DNA of 64,000 nt. Source: Pegea sp. RAD2-039. Taxonomy: Eukaryota > Chordata > Thaliacea > Salpida > Salpidae. Under the pieces are notes generated by a model that worked only from the letters and a program-made list of their open reading frames with translations, ran no database searches and had not been told where the DNA came from. Within the stretch, counting starts at the first letter, position 1. Each line of letters opens with the position of its first letter. The DNA lies in assembly GCA_034620365.1 (NCBI GenBank), contig JAQGEQ010000003.1, positions 1 to 64,000 of the forward strand. Reading direction: 5' to 3'. Both the position numbers and the translations under genes were made by a program. Of the stretch, positions 37,591-50,855 are shown one piece after another.

Positions 37591-40169
37591 GCTTAAATGC
37601 ACAACTTTAAAAAAAAAGCTGAAAACAAAATCGTCCAAGATACTTGAAGCTTATGGCGGCGCCGGCGTTACTTTTATTACTTAAGATACAAAATGTCTAT
37701 TGAACTATATTCTCTGAGATGAAGTTAAAAATAATTATATATAATAATAAAATAATAAGTAAAACAAATGTGTAATTAAATAATCATTCTTAATAGTAAA
37801 AGATAAACTGAAGAAATAGTTTTTCTTTTTTAATTAAAGTAAGTTTACCATTATTCAATTGAAAAAATCTTTATTTAATAAAAGTTGCTATAAAATGAAT
37901 CAAGCAATAATATAATTTAAAACAAAGACATTAAACAACATGAAAAAAATTGGCGCCCTTACAGTTTTTTTTTTATTTGATTAATGAGCTGCTTTCGTTA
38001 ATGAAGACTTTTGTTAGTTAAAATGATATTATCGTTTTATTAAAACTGCAAAAACAGTTTATATTAGTCGTAGTATTCGCTTATTACAACCTAAAGGAAA
38101 ATTGCTGCTTTTTCGAATCAAAGGAGTGTAACAATTACAGCCATTTTTACAGATCTGCACTACTTTTTTTCATTTCAATTTTCTGTGGCATATCAACTTT
38201 TATTTATTAAAGGCTTAGGCACTATGAAATCTACTTAACAAATTTTTCTAAAATAGCATGAATATTTATTACATCATATTAATTACAACGTATACAATTC
38301 AAGTATTTTTTTTAGTTGGATAAATAGAGTTTATCATAAATTTGAATTTATCTTTAAAAGCAGTCTGATAATGAATCTAAAAACAAGAAACTTTACTAGT
38401 TTGTAATCTTTTGTCACTTTATTAATAAAAGTTTCTTTACAGAAATGATCTCTGATTTGTCATCCTTACATCTTATTCATATTTATAATAATTTTCAGCG
38501 AAGAAAAAATCTAAAGATTTAATAAATTTAAAAATCTAAAAAGACTAAAATCTCTTCGACATAGCTTTCGAAATTGACAAAATTTCTAAGTTTCACAGTT
38601 GAGAAACGACTTTTTGGGTTCAATACTTTTTCATAATAAATTCTGCCCTAAAACTGGAAAACATTAAAACTCAAATATAAAAATCAATTCCTTTTATTCA
38701 ATATTAAGTTGAAGATCTCACATTGTTCATCAATTTCATTTTACTCATGGAATAACTTCAAGGTTAAAACTAGCGTATAAATAATAAATCTTTTTTGATA
38801 ATTTTTCTTTTTAAAATTAGGATTACTTATATTTAAAGATTTAGATTATCTTATACAAACCCGAGGTTTATTAATTATAGTCAATTTTTCTTCTTGAAAT
38901 TAAAGTAGTATGTTTTTCGATCCTTATAATAATTAGTCAGATTTAATTTGTAAAATTAAGATCGATGATTAATGGGGGTAGAAACTGATGTTGATCATGA
39001 CAACCATTTGTAACAATTTATACTACAGATTATTTTTAATGATTTATTTTCACTATTTACTGTTTTTATTAAAAACTTTACTAGCAAGTAAATACTAACA
39101 AAAGTTTCAACAAATTGTTTACAACACAAACTATTCCAGTAAAGTTTGTTTTCACTAAGCCTAAATACTTAAAAATAGATTTAATCAGCTTATCAATTTT
39201 TCAAAGCTTTTAATTTTACTACTCATCAAATATTACATCAAACTTAAATTCAAGTCTTGATCAGCAAAATCTATATTTGATGTTTATCTTCAAGTTTTAA
39301 AAAGATTTAGGTTCATTTAAAAGTTGGCTACAATTTTGTGTTCTTATGAAATAATCTAATTATTTTCAACTAAACTTTATTAAGTTTAGACTTACTTAAA
39401 TCCTACTTTTTATTTACTTTACAAACAAAATATTTCAAAATGCTTTGTCATCATTAAAAGTTTCTGAGAATGAACTGATATCTACCTTAAATAAGATTTG
39501 TATTCAAAATGTGAAAAGTGATAGTCACGAAAACAACTGCTGTGACTTATTTTTAACTTTAGTTTTTGTTATTATCGACTAAGGTAATTGAACATCTTCA
39601 AGTCAAGCAAACAAATTATTGATGAAAGAATATAATTAAGTTTGTACCGTTTGTAAGATAACATCAACATTTGTTCAGCTTTATAGAAATAATCTAGAAT
39701 AAGATTTAGTTTAACACATTTATAGTTTAAAAAAGTGAAGCTATATTTCAACACATAGAATCAAAATTATCTAAAAGATTATTTACGCAAAGAAGCAGAA
39801 AACTCAACTTAGTTCAGCGGTTTTAACAATTTTCTAAATTAATGAAGTTTAGAACACATAAAATAGACATATAAAATAGCAGCAAACACACAGTTGTAAA
39901 ATATAATTGAATCGATTACAGAAATATTAGAAAATATGTAAAGTTTTGTTGTGATTCGACAATTCCAATAACAACAAACCCTTGCTGTGTATTTAATAAC
40001 ACAAAAGTTTATCAAAGGTTGGATTGTGCAAACTTTAAATAAAACTATATTGACAAATTTTCCAAGCTGAACACATATGCAGAAATAATCTAGAAATTGC
40101 AGAAGCCATCAGAAATTAATTAGTTTTAATCTTAAGTTGCAGAATTCTAGAAATGAAAAAAAAGGTAAT
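37591..40169. other. AT-rich spacer between CNOT7 and the folate-receptor gene
   Basis: Contains the CNOT7 upstream region (a local GC patch, GGCGGCGCCGGCG, lies at about 37,655-37,667) and the 3' flank of the folate-receptor gene. No exon, RNA gene or repeat was recognised; open stretches are Lys/Phe/Tyr-rich chance frames. Confidence 0.5.
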
Positions 40170-43100
40170 CTATGTTAAAAGTTGCTGGTCATCAGGGCAC
40201 ATGTTATTGACAAAAGAAACTTTAGAGTCTGTACTACCAGTATGGTCTGAACTGTTCCATTCTGCAGCTGGTTGAGGTCCTTTAGGGTTTTCAAAACAAC
40301 CAGAAAAAAATGAACCATTTTGGTAGCGCATGCAAATTACTAAGCCTGTAAAAATTGAGAAGTTAAAAATCATCAGAAACTTCTAATTTGAAAAATTCTG
40401 CTGAAGCTTTAAATTTCATGGCTAAAATAGCAAATTTAATTTTGTTCAGCGAATAAATCTCATATTACTTGGTAAGATTTAAAAATACTAAAATAAATAT
40501 CAAAAATAATTTCTTACAGATAATACCACTTAGAACGATAATTGAAATAAGGAAAGCAAGGATAGCGACATCAGTTTTTAGTCGACTAATTTGGGATTCA
40601 AGTTTAGCCACAGCTGAAAATTGAATCAATAAAAAGTTGAATCAAAATGTCATAACAGAATAAGTTTGTAGAAAATAGTTTCTTTTATTTTTTGTTATAA
40701 ATAAAAATATCATTTTTAACATAAATATAAAGTACTTTCAAAAATTCGAATTAGTATGTATAGTCTCAAGTATGCTTGAAAATAAAATCAATAAAATTTG
40801 ACATTTAAGTCACACCTGATTTATCACAAGTCAGTCCTTTTTCTTTAGCATAAAACTCAGCAGTCTAAAAATACAAAAATGTAAATTTGCAGCAAGTTTG
40901 AGCTCTAAACTAAAAACTGAAATTTGTTAGAAGCGACATTTATCAACTTCAAGAAAATCAAATTAAACTAAAAGATAATTCAGATGTTTTAATTAAAAAG
41001 TATAATATCAAACACATATTAACCATAGTATTTGGGTTTTTGTCTTCAAATTCAAACTTGAAACAAGGTTTTGATGAGTATTTAGCAACTACTTTGTAAT
41101 CTGAACGCCAAACATTTTCACAAAAATATGTTTCATTTCGATAAATATCTTGAAAACTTTTACAGGAGCTGCCATCTGGGCATTCATTAACTGTTGAAAG
41201 AATCAAGTTAATTACGAAATTGTCCGCAACAAATATTGGCAAATACCTTTGTTTTTCCACACGAAATCAGAAGACCAATTAACTACACATGTACTTTCAG
41301 CTTTACATGCTTGCCACCAATCGTTGCAATCATTGAAACAAATAGGGACATCAGAAAACTTCTCATCTCTATATGAAGAGTTTACCTAAACAGTTCATTT
41401 ATAAATAAAAAAATTGACCAATTTTTTTTGTAGTCCTTGTAGAGACAATTGATTTAAATCTATGATACAATCTCAAACTAATTTTTTTGTTCTATCAAGT
41501 TAAAACCAAGGTTTATGTAATGATTGTTGTATACATAGTCAATATTAGTATATCAATGTTGGTAGAAAGTAAACTTAAAAAGTTTTTAACAAAGTTAAAC
41601 TGAGAAATATTTGCAAATTTTCTTTGCTGCAATTTTTGTACATAGAACTTGGTTTTATCTTCAACATTTTTGACCAGTGGTAGAAACAAATATGCTTAAT
41701 TTAATAAAACGTAAATCTTAATTTACTTTGGCTAAAAAGCTGTCACTGTGCAAAAAGTAAGCAATTTAAATCCAACTGGTAAGAAACAAATCTTCAACTA
41801 CTAATAAGAAGATTTGTAAGATTAAATTTCTTTGGGTTGGTGTTGTTGTTTGAGGAGTTTTTAGGAGTCAAGGTGCTAAACTGATCAAAATAGTTTTTAT
41901 TAAATTGTTACTAAAAGATCAGACCAATCTGATAAAACATTTTTCAGACAAAAACTGAACAATAATAAATGAAAAATTGAAGTTTGTTTAATGACAATTA
42001 TCAAAATCATCATTAAATTATTAGTTTATAAAAATTTAAATTAATTAAATATCAAAAGATTTGATTTTAAAAACAATTTTTGAAGTATAATAAGAATTGA
42101 TTATAAAATTTATTGAACAATCATTCTAATATTTTCATTGAAATTTATATGATAAAAGTTCAAGATATATATTTGTAAATTCATCATAAAAAATAATTAA
42201 CTTACAGATTGAAGCCAAGGCCATACATTTGGAGAACATTCATAGAAGCAATTGTTCATCAAAAAAAACTTCTTACATTGATCAGACATTGGCGCACAGT
42301 GGCTATAATTAAACTGATATAGACTACCAGTATCATCATGAATAGATGCTGCAGTATCATTTGTACAACAAGATTTTTCTCGAAATTGACTACACTAAAA
42401 TAAAACAAAAGTTTATTTATTTATTTATTACAATAAATGTGAAGGAGGGTGCCTAAAGAGAGCACCTCTCGCTAACACACATTCTCACAAATTAGATCTA
42501 TAAATCTATAAAAAAGTTGTATAAATCAATTAAAAATTTTATAATATATCTAATTTTTGATTGCTTTAATTCCATATTATAAACACAGATATATTTTTTA
42601 TGAAAAAAATAAATTAATAACAGCAAAGTTTATTGAAAGAAAAATAATTAAAATTAATAATATATTAATAAAAATGTAATTAATATATAATAGTATATAA
42701 CAATTGATATTAAAAGAAGTTGCTACTTTGCTTAATAAGGAAATTTTTATCAAATTGTGTAAACAAAATGTATAAAATTTAAACTTTATAGAATCTAATA
42801 ATGATCATAATGTTTAATCATTTAAATCATTTACAAAGACCCATGATTAGAAACAGTTATAAAGTGAATTACAACAAGCATCATAAAAATGAACTTTTTA
42901 TGTCACATAAACAATATTTAAAATTTAATTAAATGGTTTTAGTTTAAATTAATATTAGAAGTGTAATAATATCATAAATCATTAAATCTCCATATTGGTA
43001 ATTATAAAATGATTTTATAAGAAGAGCTTTTCAACTATTATAATAAATAACAACAATATTTAAAGTAAGAAAAACAAGTTTGAATTGAAACTACTAATTT

Positions 43101-43401
43101 ATCAAACAATTAAAAAAGCTTATATTCTAATCAACAAATAATATCATAAGAAGATATAAAAGCCTGAAGCAATTGCTAACATTAATAGTATAAGTGATGG
43201 ATGAGAAACTGGAAAAAATAGATTAATTTCAAACTACAATTGACTCAAGAAGTTTACCTTGTTTAAGCCAGGCTCTGGTGTAGCATGCAGTTTGTGAAAT
43301 CTTCCTTTCATACATCTTTCGTAAATCACATGATTTGCCCCACATACAAAATAGAGTAAAGTAAAGAAAAGGAAAAAATAAAAGTACATATTAAGATGCA
43401 T
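40170..43401 (-). CDS. Folate-receptor-family protein with C-terminal transmembrane segment
   Basis: Seven exons (43401-43258, 42394-42206, 41385-41247, 41190-41024, 40864-40816, 40613-40518, 40345-40170) join in frame to 319 residues. It starts with a signal peptide (MYFYFFLFFTLLYFVCG). The folate-receptor/riboflavin-binding (PF03024) cysteine pattern follows: CMKGRFHK, CSQFREKSCC, YQFNYSHCAPMSDQCKKFF, CFYECSPNVWPWLQ, VPICFNDCNDWWQAC, TCVVNWSSDF, CPDGSSCKSF, CENVWRSDYKV. Vertebrate receptors end in a GPI signal. Here a short stalk leads to a helix (VAILAFLISIIVLSGIICLV) and a 50-residue cytoplasmic tail. Start chosen at the ATG next to the signal peptide; one ten codons upstream (43,431) is possible. 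Ligand not certain. A LINE tail sits in intron 1. Confidence 0.92.
42410..42502 (-). mobile_element. LINE 3'-tail fragment in intron 1 of the folate-receptor gene
   Basis: About 90 bases equal the terminal part of LINE copies A and B: the (TTTA)n repeat, a hairpin (GGTGC, loop, GCACC) and CGCTAACACACATTCTCACA. This is the minimal product of an extremely 5'-truncated insertion. Confidence 0.85.
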
Positions 43402-44509
43402 GATTGACCGATAGCATTGACCTTCGCGCATTAAGTCTTTTGGGTTCGCGCGGTTAGTATACTAAAAGTAAGTTTAATGCTCAGCATTCAAGAAATTTAA
43501 TACAAAAAAGCTCAGTAGAATCATAATTTCTACAATTTTTTATTTTAAACATTTAAATGATTACCAAATAACAATAAGACTAAGCTGAGATATAAAAAAA
43601 GAGAGTTTGCTGCAAGATTTTTAGAGTAATGGTTTGGGTAAAAGAAGATGCTTTAAATATTTATTTACTGGCTATTATAAATAATAAGTAATTATCCGAT
43701 AATTTATTCAGCACTTATAGCAAACATAAAACGATAAAACTATAAAGTAAAAAAAGTAAGTCCCACAAACACCACAAATCAACATACATAGGTAGAGAAA
43801 AAAGGCAATGCAGAGGCCCAGTTATAGAAGTTATAATAAAGTTAAAAAGTACTATAAGATCAAAATAGGCAGAAAAAATGGAGAAAATGGCATAAGTTTA
43901 TATTATATGTTAGTAACTTTTATAATTTGAGAAGATTCATTAAATTATTGTATATATTTCTTCTATTTCAAACTAAGAACTCCTGAAATTATATCATCGT
44001 AAATACGTCTCAATCTAGAATATTGTAATAAAATTATAAGTAGCAAATGCGAGCTATTTTGCAATAACATTTGAAAGTTTCATAAACAATAACTGAATAA
44101 AATACTGTTGAAATAACTCTGCAAAAGTGTAACTGTTTATGTTTATTAAATTATATTATCAATATACAAACTTGTGTCGTCTCATAAGGCTGTTGTTATA
44201 AAAGCCAGCATTATAACTGTTTTCTATATAAAATATTGTGATTATTATTAGTTTATTACAGAGTTACTCGATAAATAACTATAAAATCTCATTAAAATTT
44301 CTATTAATAATTTACTATTCTATAATAAATAGACAAAACTATTTCAACAGTATTTAGAAAGCTGTGCTTTTTTAACTAGTAGATATAAATACTTCTCGTC
44401 ACTTCTCAACAAAGTAGTTGACTTTCTTTAAGACAAGAGTTGCTCAAATGAGAATGTATCTTGAAGCCATCGGGCTTTTATATTTTATATAAAATATAAC
44501 CTTTGTTTA
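43402..44509. other. AT-rich spacer before the right duplication arm
   Basis: Upstream flank of the folate-receptor gene on its left, then AT-rich sequence. No feature was recognised. Confidence 0.5.
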
Positions 44510-46602
44510 TAAGATTTGTTTTTATTTTGATATGATTGTTTATATCTTATATTCTCTTACTTTCTGTTAGGGTAAATTATTGACAATATTTTTTTTCTAA
44601 TGAAAATTTGCTTTTTCGTCATAAAACCAATTTTACAGAAAATTTCTTTTAAGTAAATACGTACAGTCTCTTACAGCGTTATGCAATATCTATAAACAAA
44701 AAAAGTTATATAGACTTTCAATTTAGCAATTAGTGAAAATTACTTTTTCATCAATACATTTATAAGCTTAGAAAAGACTTTTAAAACAATTTCAACAAAT
44801 CTTATGTCAAAGCAGCAAACAAATTTCTCTCTGTTAAAATCAATAGTTTTATTTTCTAATTATGTAATTGAAATGTTTCGAAACAATTTTGATTTTGGAT
44901 CTTTTTACAGAAAACCTGTTTTAGCTTTTATTGATAAAATTATTGACAATGAAAGTTGTATTTGCTGGTTTCTCAAAATGTGGAACAAAAAGTATGGCAA
45001 AAGCTCTAAAAGAACTCGGATACAAAGTTCATGACTTAATGGATCATTATGAACAAAATGGAGATACATGGGAACAAATCTGCAAAGAGGGAGGAACAAA
45101 GGAAGACTTTCAAAAGATGTTAGAGAAAGTGGATGCAGTAACTGATATGCCAGCTTATTTTTATTGGCAAGAAATACTAGAAGCATTCCCTGAAACAAAG
45201 GTTTGCTTTATCTTTTCATTGAATTTTTTTATATAGAAATGTGAGTATTTAGCGATTCGAATTGAACTATTAACTCTGTGAAGAAATTTATTGTTGGACT
45301 AAAGTGTATTTACTCAAATATTATTTTATGATATACCAACGATTTACCATCTAAACATAATATTCGATTTCAAAGTCAGCATAACTTATAAACTCCTTGC
45401 TGGACATTTTTAACTGTCAAATCAAGATGCAGTTGATAGAATTAAAAACATTTCTACAGCTAATATAATCTTTCGTATCAATAATTATTTGTTATTCTAT
45501 TCATCTACTTAAGAATTATTTATTTATCTGTATTGGTTTATAATATTCATATTTTTGTTGTGTTTGTGTTAGATTATCTTTTGTCAAAGAGAAACAGAAG
45601 ATATATGGTGGAAGAGTTTCGTTGGACAACTGAAATCAGCTGATACATTCATTCAAAAGCTTTCCAAAAGAATTTCACCGACAGCTTATCGACTTAAGAT
45701 ATATTTTGAAAATTGTAGTAAGACTAAAATTCGTAATTTTTTTTGCTGATTTTGTAATTCAAGAAAAATTAATGTCTACATAAGTTGGTTGTTTAAAAAC
45801 TTATTTTTAGCCAGCACTGTTTTTGGAACTTTTGTCAAGTATTCGCTCTTTACAAAGATGAAATACAATGAACAGAGACTTAGAATGGCATACAGGCAGC
45901 ATAACAACTTTGTTTTACAAGTAAGTAAACCATATACTAGATATGCTACTCAAGTAAAGAACAAAAATAGAATAAACAAAAAACTTTTTCGGAAAATAAA
46001 TGTATAAAAAGTTCTGTGAAACATTTTTAAAATCTGTTAAATAGTTTGTATTTTTATTAATCCACTTAAGTAATAGTTTTGATATAAATTTGATTTCAGA
46101 ATGCGCCTAAAGACAAGCTACTTATTTGGAAACTTGGTGATGGTTGGAAACCAATTTGTGATTTCTTAGAACTTCCTATACCCGACAAACCATTTCCTCA
46201 TTCTAATAAAAATGCTTCGATGTGGAATGATTTGAGTTCTGAAAACTCAACACTAAGGCGAGGTCGAAATGAAGGAATAGTTGTCTTGTCAACTCTAACT
46301 GTTGGACTTGCTTATGGAGTTTGTAAGATTCATTGTAACTTTGGATGGAATTGGGTGTTAGAGTCTCTGAATAATTGCTGGAAGGGCTTGAAATTGTAAT
46401 TGCCTAAATTATTAATCTATCTTTACATGATATCGTTAACACTCACAATTTTGGTAATTAAATATCTAAGAAATCTCCATCATACGGTTGTGGATATTAA
46501 TTTAATATTAAAAAGAGTTTTTTTATCTTGCTTTAAAATTGTTATGATAAAAGTTTTGTTTCTATTAGTCATCAATAAAACTATTTCAAATATTTTACTT
46601 TT
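44510..46602. repeat. Right arm of the inverted duplication, sulfotransferase block
   Basis: This is the inverted match of 26,090-28,370, carrying the whole sulfotransferase-like gene and its flanks. Relative to the left arm about 190 bp of upstream sequence is missing near 44,641. Homology ends at about 46,602, just after AAAACTATTTCAAATATTTT. Confidence 0.92.
44931..46399 (+). CDS. Sulfotransferase-like P-loop protein, right copy
   Basis: Four exons (44949-45200, 45573-45717, 45811-45920, 46100-46399) give 268 residues from MKVVF; an in-frame ATG at 44,931 is the other possible start. It has the same motifs as the left copy: GFSKCGTKSMAKAL (PAPS loop), DIWWKSF, LGDGWKPICDFL, PDKPFPHSNKN and a hydrophobic C-terminus (VVLSTLTVGLAYGV). 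Exon 1 differs by one residue (TDM for TDL). A tight cluster of changes lies at the end of exon 2, where this copy reads YRLKIYFENC and the left copy YRFQKYLEIC. No break was found, so both genes look functional. Function is inferred from the Sulfotransfer_4-type family; the substrate is unknown. Confidence 0.88.
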
Positions 46603-48339
46603 CTCACTACCCTTCACGCTATTCATTATATTTTTCTATTTGACCACTGACTTTATTTGGTGTGACGAAGTTGTCTTACTGCTTCAATTTCTTTTTCTAT
46701 AATCAGTTCTTCAGTTATCCACTTTTAAAGAAGAGACTTGAATGGATATAGCTGCACTTCCTACATAGAAAAATAATTCATCAATGTTTATATAATTTTT
46801 GTTTACACGAATATGTGAAGATATGCGGTAGATCTTCAAGAATATCATAAAAAAAGTTGATTCATTCGTAGCATGGTAAAAATTCTACTTTAATATTGCC
46901 TAAGTTTGTAAATTTTTAGATATTTAATAAGTTTATTCAAAAATGTTTACCAAGTTTAATCATTTTCTAATCAATAAGGGGTTAATAGCTCAAAACTAAA
47001 ATCAAATTTTTTATGTAATTTCAGAACATTAATTTCTCTTTAAATTAACAGTTAAGTGTTTTGCTGATTTATGAGATGTCAGTCTGACAATAATAACAAT
47101 AAATTTTTAAATAACAGCTTTATCACTTTAATTCTTTCGAAAAGCTCAAAAGACTTAAATTTTGAAGATTATACTTCTAGTAAATGTCTAGCAAATCTTT
47201 ATAAATTTACTTTATTAACTAACATAGTGTGTTTTTATTCAGGACTTTTGTTCAAAATATTCTTTTAGTTATAATATCCAAGAGAAAGCCAGGTTTGGTA
47301 TTTTTTTTTTATTTTATGTTTTATCTAACACTTGGCTTGCTTTGATGTAGTGATAAAGGTATCGGTATTGCATAAAGGGTATGTCGCATCTAAAGAAAGC
47401 TTTTTGAAGGAATGTAAGCTTTATAATGTCTTTTTTTAAAGTGAAGACCTCAAACGGTAGAGTTGAACTCTAATTTTGGACGGATGTATGAGGTGAAAGT
47501 TGTTGAAACATTTCTTCTTTTAAAAAGCTATCTTTATCCAAGAGACAAAAGTAGATTTAATAATAGATTGTCTGAGGGTTTTACTAATATACGATGTGAA
47601 ACTGAACCAACAGTTTTGCAAATGTCTGTATGAATGGTATCAGTAGTTAGATTGTTTACAGAGGAACATAACTACTAGTGAAAACAGGACAGCAACTGAT
47701 TACTAAGGGATCTTTGAAAGAAGATCCAGAATTTGTAATCAGAAAGTAAGTTGTTGTGAAAAAGAAGAGTCAGAATTTCGTGAGAAAACCGGAGATTAGG
47801 CAGCAGCTAAGAGAAGTTGGTCGGTAGTTAAGCAATTTAGTTTAATTTCTTTTTTATGAACTTTTTTAATGATAGAACTCTTCTTTAAAAAACGTGAATA
47901 GCTAGATGATAATTAAAACTTAAAGACAAGTGATAATGGTTGTTAAATAGAATAGAATTAACAAAATAAAGAGGATTTCGTTTAGATGTACGAGTTAGTT
48001 TGTCTTATTATAGTGCACGGTAGTAAAAATGTGAAGATCAGTCGTAATAAAATCAGTCATCAGCTATTATTTTCAACGAGAGTTCGTATGGATCAAATTT
48101 AATTAAGATTTAACAAATTTGTAGAGTATGTGTGATAAACTACTGCAACAAATTTGAATTTTTCTTTAATTTTATCATTCCTTGACTTCAATTCTTCTGT
48201 ACAACATTCTGCTTTAAACGAGTTTTTGACTTTTTGTAAAAATAATTTTTATTCAATTTTACTTAATGTATGGTGGAGGTTTAATAGGATTAGAGTGAGA
48301 AGTAGTTCTTAGTAAAATAAATTGTTGAATAGAATTTAT
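46603..48339. other. Unduplicated insert between two right-arm blocks
   Basis: This 1.7-kb stretch has no counterpart in the left arm. It shows no recognisable gene; 47,071-47,268 is an open frame of chance-like composition. It may be sequence that was inserted into the right arm or lost from the left. Confidence 0.45.
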
Positions 48340-48699
48340 CAGAGTTTGGTAGAAGTTGTCAAAGAAATACTACAAAGATAGCTCATTAATAAACTTGGAC
48401 TTCTAACTAGAAAAAGTTAATATGATCACAAAAACAAATTAATTGAATTTTGTATAAGCCTCTTTCAAATACAATATTTATTTCATCAGAAGTAACAGTT
48501 TTGTATAAGAACATTGTTTACTTAGTACAGAGTATTTTCATAGAACTAAATCGACAAATTAAATATTTGTGTTTCTGGCGTTACTCAAATAAGCATTTAT
48601 AGTACTCTAAGCTACAGTTTTCGAATTCCGCCAATCAAGAAAAACAATAAGATATTCTAAATTGAAAATAATTCAAAAATATGAACGTTTCTCTAACCT

Positions 48700-48940
48700 T
48701 CAGTTGCTTGCATAGAGAGTAGAGAGCGTTTTTCGGAGCGATCTGTTGCAATATCCTTCCAATTTCTGGTATTAATCTTGAGAGGTATCATATTGCGCTT
48801 GCAGTTATCTTTAAGACAAGAAAGCCTTTTGATAGTTTTCTGTAGAATAGATTCATTAGGACACGTCTGTCTTTCATCTGATGGAAGTACCCGAGACAGC
48901 AGAGTCTTATATTAGACATAAATATTTTGTCATTGCTAGT
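48700..48940 (-). mobile_element. LINE C-terminal fragment (right duplicate)
   Basis: Inverted counterpart of the LINE fragment at 28.95-29.18 kb. It encodes IRLCCLGYFHQMKDRRVLMN and then, in another frame, the WKD...TDRSEKRSLLS region. It moved with the duplication and is not an independent insertion. Confidence 0.75.
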
Positions 48941-49189
48941 AAAGTTGAAAAGAAGAAAAGTTAAAGTAGTCATAAAAAGAAATTAAATATTAACTCACAT
49001 TGTAACTAAATGTTGGTTTTATTATACAAATTATTTTACATTTAAAAAACAAATGTATTTTAATAGATAAGAGAGTAACAACTTAGCTTATATATTAATC
49101 AAGCAAAAGAATTGATCTAAATTTTATAACAGCTTTGTGCTGTTTTTGTTATCTAAAAAATCTTTTTATTGTATCATTGTATATAAGGA

Positions 49190-49412
49190 TTCAATTTCAA
49201 CAAATCTTATGTCACAGCAGCAAACAAATTTCTCTCTGTTAAAATCAATAGTTTTATTTTCTAATTATGTAATTGAAATGTTTCAAAACACTTTTGATTT
49301 TGGATCTTTTTACAGAAAACCTTTTTTAGCTTTTATTGATAAAATTATTGACAATGAAAGTTGTATTTGCTGGTTTCTCAAAATGTGGAACAAAAAGTAT
49401 GGCAAAAGCTTT
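49190..49412 (+). pseudogene. Third, 5'-end fragment of the sulfotransferase-like gene
   Basis: About 220 bp match the promoter-proximal region and the first codons of both full copies (MKVVFAGFSKCGTKSMAKA-type coding sequence on the plus strand, starting near 49,355). It is cut inside exon 1 at GGCAAAAGCT (49,410). Compared with the left arm, about 770 bp (27,905-28,678) between it and the LINE block are missing. Its variant bases are a mix of left-like and right-like, so it is not a simple copy of either full gene. It is non-coding as a sulfotransferase. Confidence 0.85.
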
Positions 49413-50855
49413 AAGCCTTTTGATAGTTTTCTAGAATTTATATAAACTAGTTTTACTGCTTGCTCAAAAGGAATGCATTGGTTTAAAATACTAATTGAAA
49501 GTTAGTTACTTCTAATAACAAATTATTTAATTACTATCAGCAAATATATGTTACTAGCTATCTAGTCTCTTTTCAACACTTCTATTTAAGTTGTTTTTCA
49601 ATTTAAACTAACTTGATTGATCAAATAAAATTCATAAAATATATACTTTGGTCAAAATTATTCGATGAAAACCTCTAATTGACCATCAATTAGAGTTTGA
49701 AGTGGTTGGTGAGAACTGCACACAGGGTGACTGAAAACCACAGCTAAACAAAATTGGTCGAGATAAATAAAAGCGCAACTTATTATTATATTTAGAGGAT
49801 AAACGGCGTCATCAAATTTTACTTAATAAAAGCTGCTAGAAAATGATGAAAGGGTTTTTATAAAAAAATACAAGTGGAAAAATAAATAAATATACCAAAA
49901 ATGATTGCTATCGACTTGTTACAAAACACGAGTACAGTATAAAGTGTCAGAAGACTTTAACAGAACAATTACAATAAGTATTATTTGGAAAAAATAACTT
50001 TTAAAATGATTTTTCAAAACTAATCAACTGATAATTTTTTCATCAGTTTTGTAACTAAATAAAATGATTTTATTTTAACAAAAAAATAGAATTATTTTAA
50101 CAGGGAGATTTGTTCTTATTAAAAAAGCTTGAATTAGAAAATAAACTAAATTTTCATTTGAGGAAAAATTAAATCTTTTTTATTTGCCCTCGTTATGATA
50201 AAAATATTATTTTAAAAAAATTAATTCTCTCTTATATTGTTTTTTTTTATTAAAAAGAATAAAATTGAACAAAAATTATAACTTTTTCTTTAAGTTGTTA
50301 TAATAAATTGTTATTTTTAGTACTTTTAACTTATCTTCTCAAAGCAAATGATTAGCTGATGATTTTATCTTAATTATAAGATGTTACCTAATTATTTGGA
50401 CTTATTTAATAAATAACAATATTAGAAAATGCTAGAATTCATCTAATTTTATTTATAACGTTTGCTTACAAAAATTACTTCAAAAATAGTCGAAAGTTTG
50501 TCTTTCATTTTATAGTAATTAGCATTTTTTGTCAACTAGACTTTAATTAGAAAATGTTATATTTAATAAAATCTGCCTTTATTCAAATTTCTTCTTAACT
50601 TCAACTCGTACTACTTGATGTAGAAATGCAGTTAGTTTAATACAGTTCGATTATTTTCAACTTTATCTAACTGTTCCTGGAAAACATGAAACAATTTGTC
50701 AAATAATGTTTAATATATGTTACTCTAATAACTGATTTAATTTCATTTATAAGAAGAATTAATTGAAATTATAGTAATGGCTTAATGGAAGCAATTTTTA
50801 CAATAAGAACATTTTTTTGTCCATAAAAACATCAGTAAAGTTTTACTGATGTAAA

